Positions 12,759 to 13,724 of a DNA stretch of 13,724 nt are shown in pieces (the stretch's first letter is position 1; each line of letters starts with the position of its first letter). This DNA comes from Bacillota bacterium (GTDB lineage Bacteria > Bacillota > Clostridia > Lachnospirales > Lachnospiraceae), in the NCBI GenBank assembly GCA_023387635.1, contig JAEWHU010000322.1, positions 1 to 13,724 of the forward strand, written 5' to 3'. Below the pieces are notes generated by a model. That model worked only from the letters and a program-made list of their open reading frames with translations. It did no database searches and was not told where the DNA came from. The position numbers and the translations under genes were made by a program.

Positions 12759-13724
12759 TTAAGTAACAGGTTGATATGGAATGGTTATACAAACTACTGC
12801 CATATCCTGTTCATTTTTTAGATGAAGGCCGTATGCTTCACCAAAGGTAAGTTTTAAACGGTTGTTAATATTAATAAGTCCAATTCCTAGACCATGGGGC
12901 TTTATTGTCTTATCTGCTAGATTTTCTAATAGATTGTCTTCAAATTGAGAACCATTATTCTTGACATAAATATTGACGTTGTCTCCAATTCTTAAAGCAG
13001 ATACATAAATGTGACAATCTTCTGTTATCTCTTCTAATGCATACTGAATTGAATTTTCAATTAATGGTTGAATCGTAAGTTTTGGAATAAGCGCATTCAT
13101 AACGCCTTCATCAATATTTAAGTGAAAATGAAGATGCTCATCAAAGCGAATCTTTTGTATAGTCATATAACATGTGACAAATTTAAGTTCCTCAGCAAGT
13201 GTAAAAGGATCTAGTTTTTCATTTAGTGTCATTCGAAGAAGATTTCCTAAGGATTCCACCATGTTAGATATCGTCTGTTCTCCAATAGCTTTTGCACGCC
13301 AATTAATCGACTCTAAGGTATTATATAGAAAGTGTGGATTGATTTGTGTCTCTAAAGCTTTGATTTGAGCATCTTTCATTAGCAACTCTTTCACGTAACT
13401 TACTTGAATTAGTTCTTTAATCTCTTTAGCCATGCTATCGAACTGACGGTGTAATATACCAATTTCATCAGTTCTCTCCTCGTAGGAATAATTAACGTTA
13501 GTAGTATCTAACGCATAATCGTAACCTCGGAATGTTTGCATTTTACAAATTAGTTTTTGAAAATGAATCGTAATATTTCGTATCGTGATATTTAAAAGAA
13601 TACAAGAAATTAAAAATCCGATTAACATTAAAAGGAAAAAGAGTAGATAGGAAGTGTTTAAGGACGATTGTATTGTATCATAGGAAACAATGTATATGTA
13701 ATCCCATTTGTATTCTGGAATTGT
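12759..13724 (-). CDS. YesM-like sensor histidine kinase (5' partial, runs off the right edge)
   Basis: The reading frame stays open to the window edge, so an internal ATG at 13628 is not the start; 321 residues are visible. First comes the end of an extracytoplasmic sensor region (visible start TIPEYKWDYIYIV), then a membrane segment (about residues 25-46), a HAMP-like linker, and a coiled-coil region leading to the HisKA_7TM-type motif QINPHFLYNTLESINW with phospho-acceptor His at visible residue 131. The ATPase part has the N-box PLIENSIQYAL and G-box HGLGIGLININNRL. It should phosphorylate the response regulator encoded 31 nt downstream. Kinases of this family commonly sense carbohydrates or cell-wall fragments outside the cell; the ligand here is unknown because the sensor domain is cut off. 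Confidence 0.92.
   Translation of the reverse strand, partial: TIPEYKWDYIYIVSYDTIQSSLNTSYLLFFLLMLIGFLISCILLNITIRNITIHFQKLICKMQTFRGYDYALDTTNVNYSYEERTDEIGILHRQFDSMAKEIKELIQVSYVKELLMKDAQIKALETQINPHFLYNTLESINWRAKAIGEQTISNMVESLGNLLRMTLNEKLDPFTLAEELKFVTCYMTIQKIRFDEHLHFHLNIDEGVMNALIPKLTIQPLIENSIQYALEEITEDCHIYVSALRIGDNVNIYVKNNGSQFEDNLLENLADKTIKPHGLGIGLININNRLKLTFGEAYGLHLKNEQDMAVVCITIPYQPVT

Noticed and set aside
12759..13628. ATG at 13628 as the kinase start
   Set aside because: The frame continues open to the right edge with a plausible sensor-domain tail and membrane segment, so the gene is cut by the window.
1..13724. CRISPR array, prophage or complete insertion sequence
   Set aside because: No regularly spaced direct repeats with unique spacers, no phage structural genes and no transposase or recombinase gene are visible.

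Overview
The window suggests a low-GC, Gram-positive, anaerobic plant-polysaccharide degrader of the Clostridia, most likely Lachnospiraceae near Lachnoclostridium phytofermentans. The evidence is strong AT bias, GGAGG-type ribosome binding sites, TTGACA/TATAAT promoters, U-tailed terminators, a lipoprotein-based ABC importer, a secreted multidomain GH10 xylanase and a YesM/YesN-type two-component system. The species is inferred from gene content only.

Layout. (1) 1-357 is the 3' end of a UvrA-family ATPase gene with its terminator. (2) 552-4111 is a regulatory and transport unit: a HutP-family RNA-binding regulator, then a near-perfect promoter, a leader of about 430 nt, and a three-gene ABC importer (lipoprotein, permease, ATPase) of the TrpXYZ / COG2984-4120-1101 type. 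The leader is packed with UAG triplets, many phased at 8-9 nt. It ends in a tandem set of alternative hairpins that includes an intrinsic terminator. One arm of that terminator is complementary over 12 nt to the Shine-Dalgarno region of the first transporter gene. (3) 4185-8338 is a xylanase island bounded by two roughly 98-bp inverted repeats. Each repeat carries a strong terminator that serves the gene outside it. Inside lie an unassigned segment, a strong promoter, a structured leader with a possible attenuator, a 1103-residue xylanase, and two strong hairpins after the gene. (4) 8343-8978 is a minus-strand gene of a clostridial family with a YPPQY motif and no known function. (5) 9209-10462 encodes a CypC/CYP152-type peroxide-dependent P450, convergent across a shared bidirectional terminator with a minus-strand ferritin-like (rubrerythrin-type) gene at 10544-11029. 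(6) 11207-13724 is a minus-strand YesN-like response regulator preceded by a YesM-like histidine kinase that runs off the right edge.

How the parts may work together. The most interesting signal is the pairing of a HutP-family gene with an adjacent UAG-repeat leader in front of an amino-acid-type importer. HutP and TRAP both bind spaced NAG triplets in RNA. I infer that this HutP relative senses the imported ligand, or a related one, and controls the importer through both termination and ribosome access. The inverted repeats around the xylanase preserve RNA/ssDNA hairpins through compensatory changes, and a 10-bp core appears flipped in one copy. They may have carried the island in or allow it to invert.
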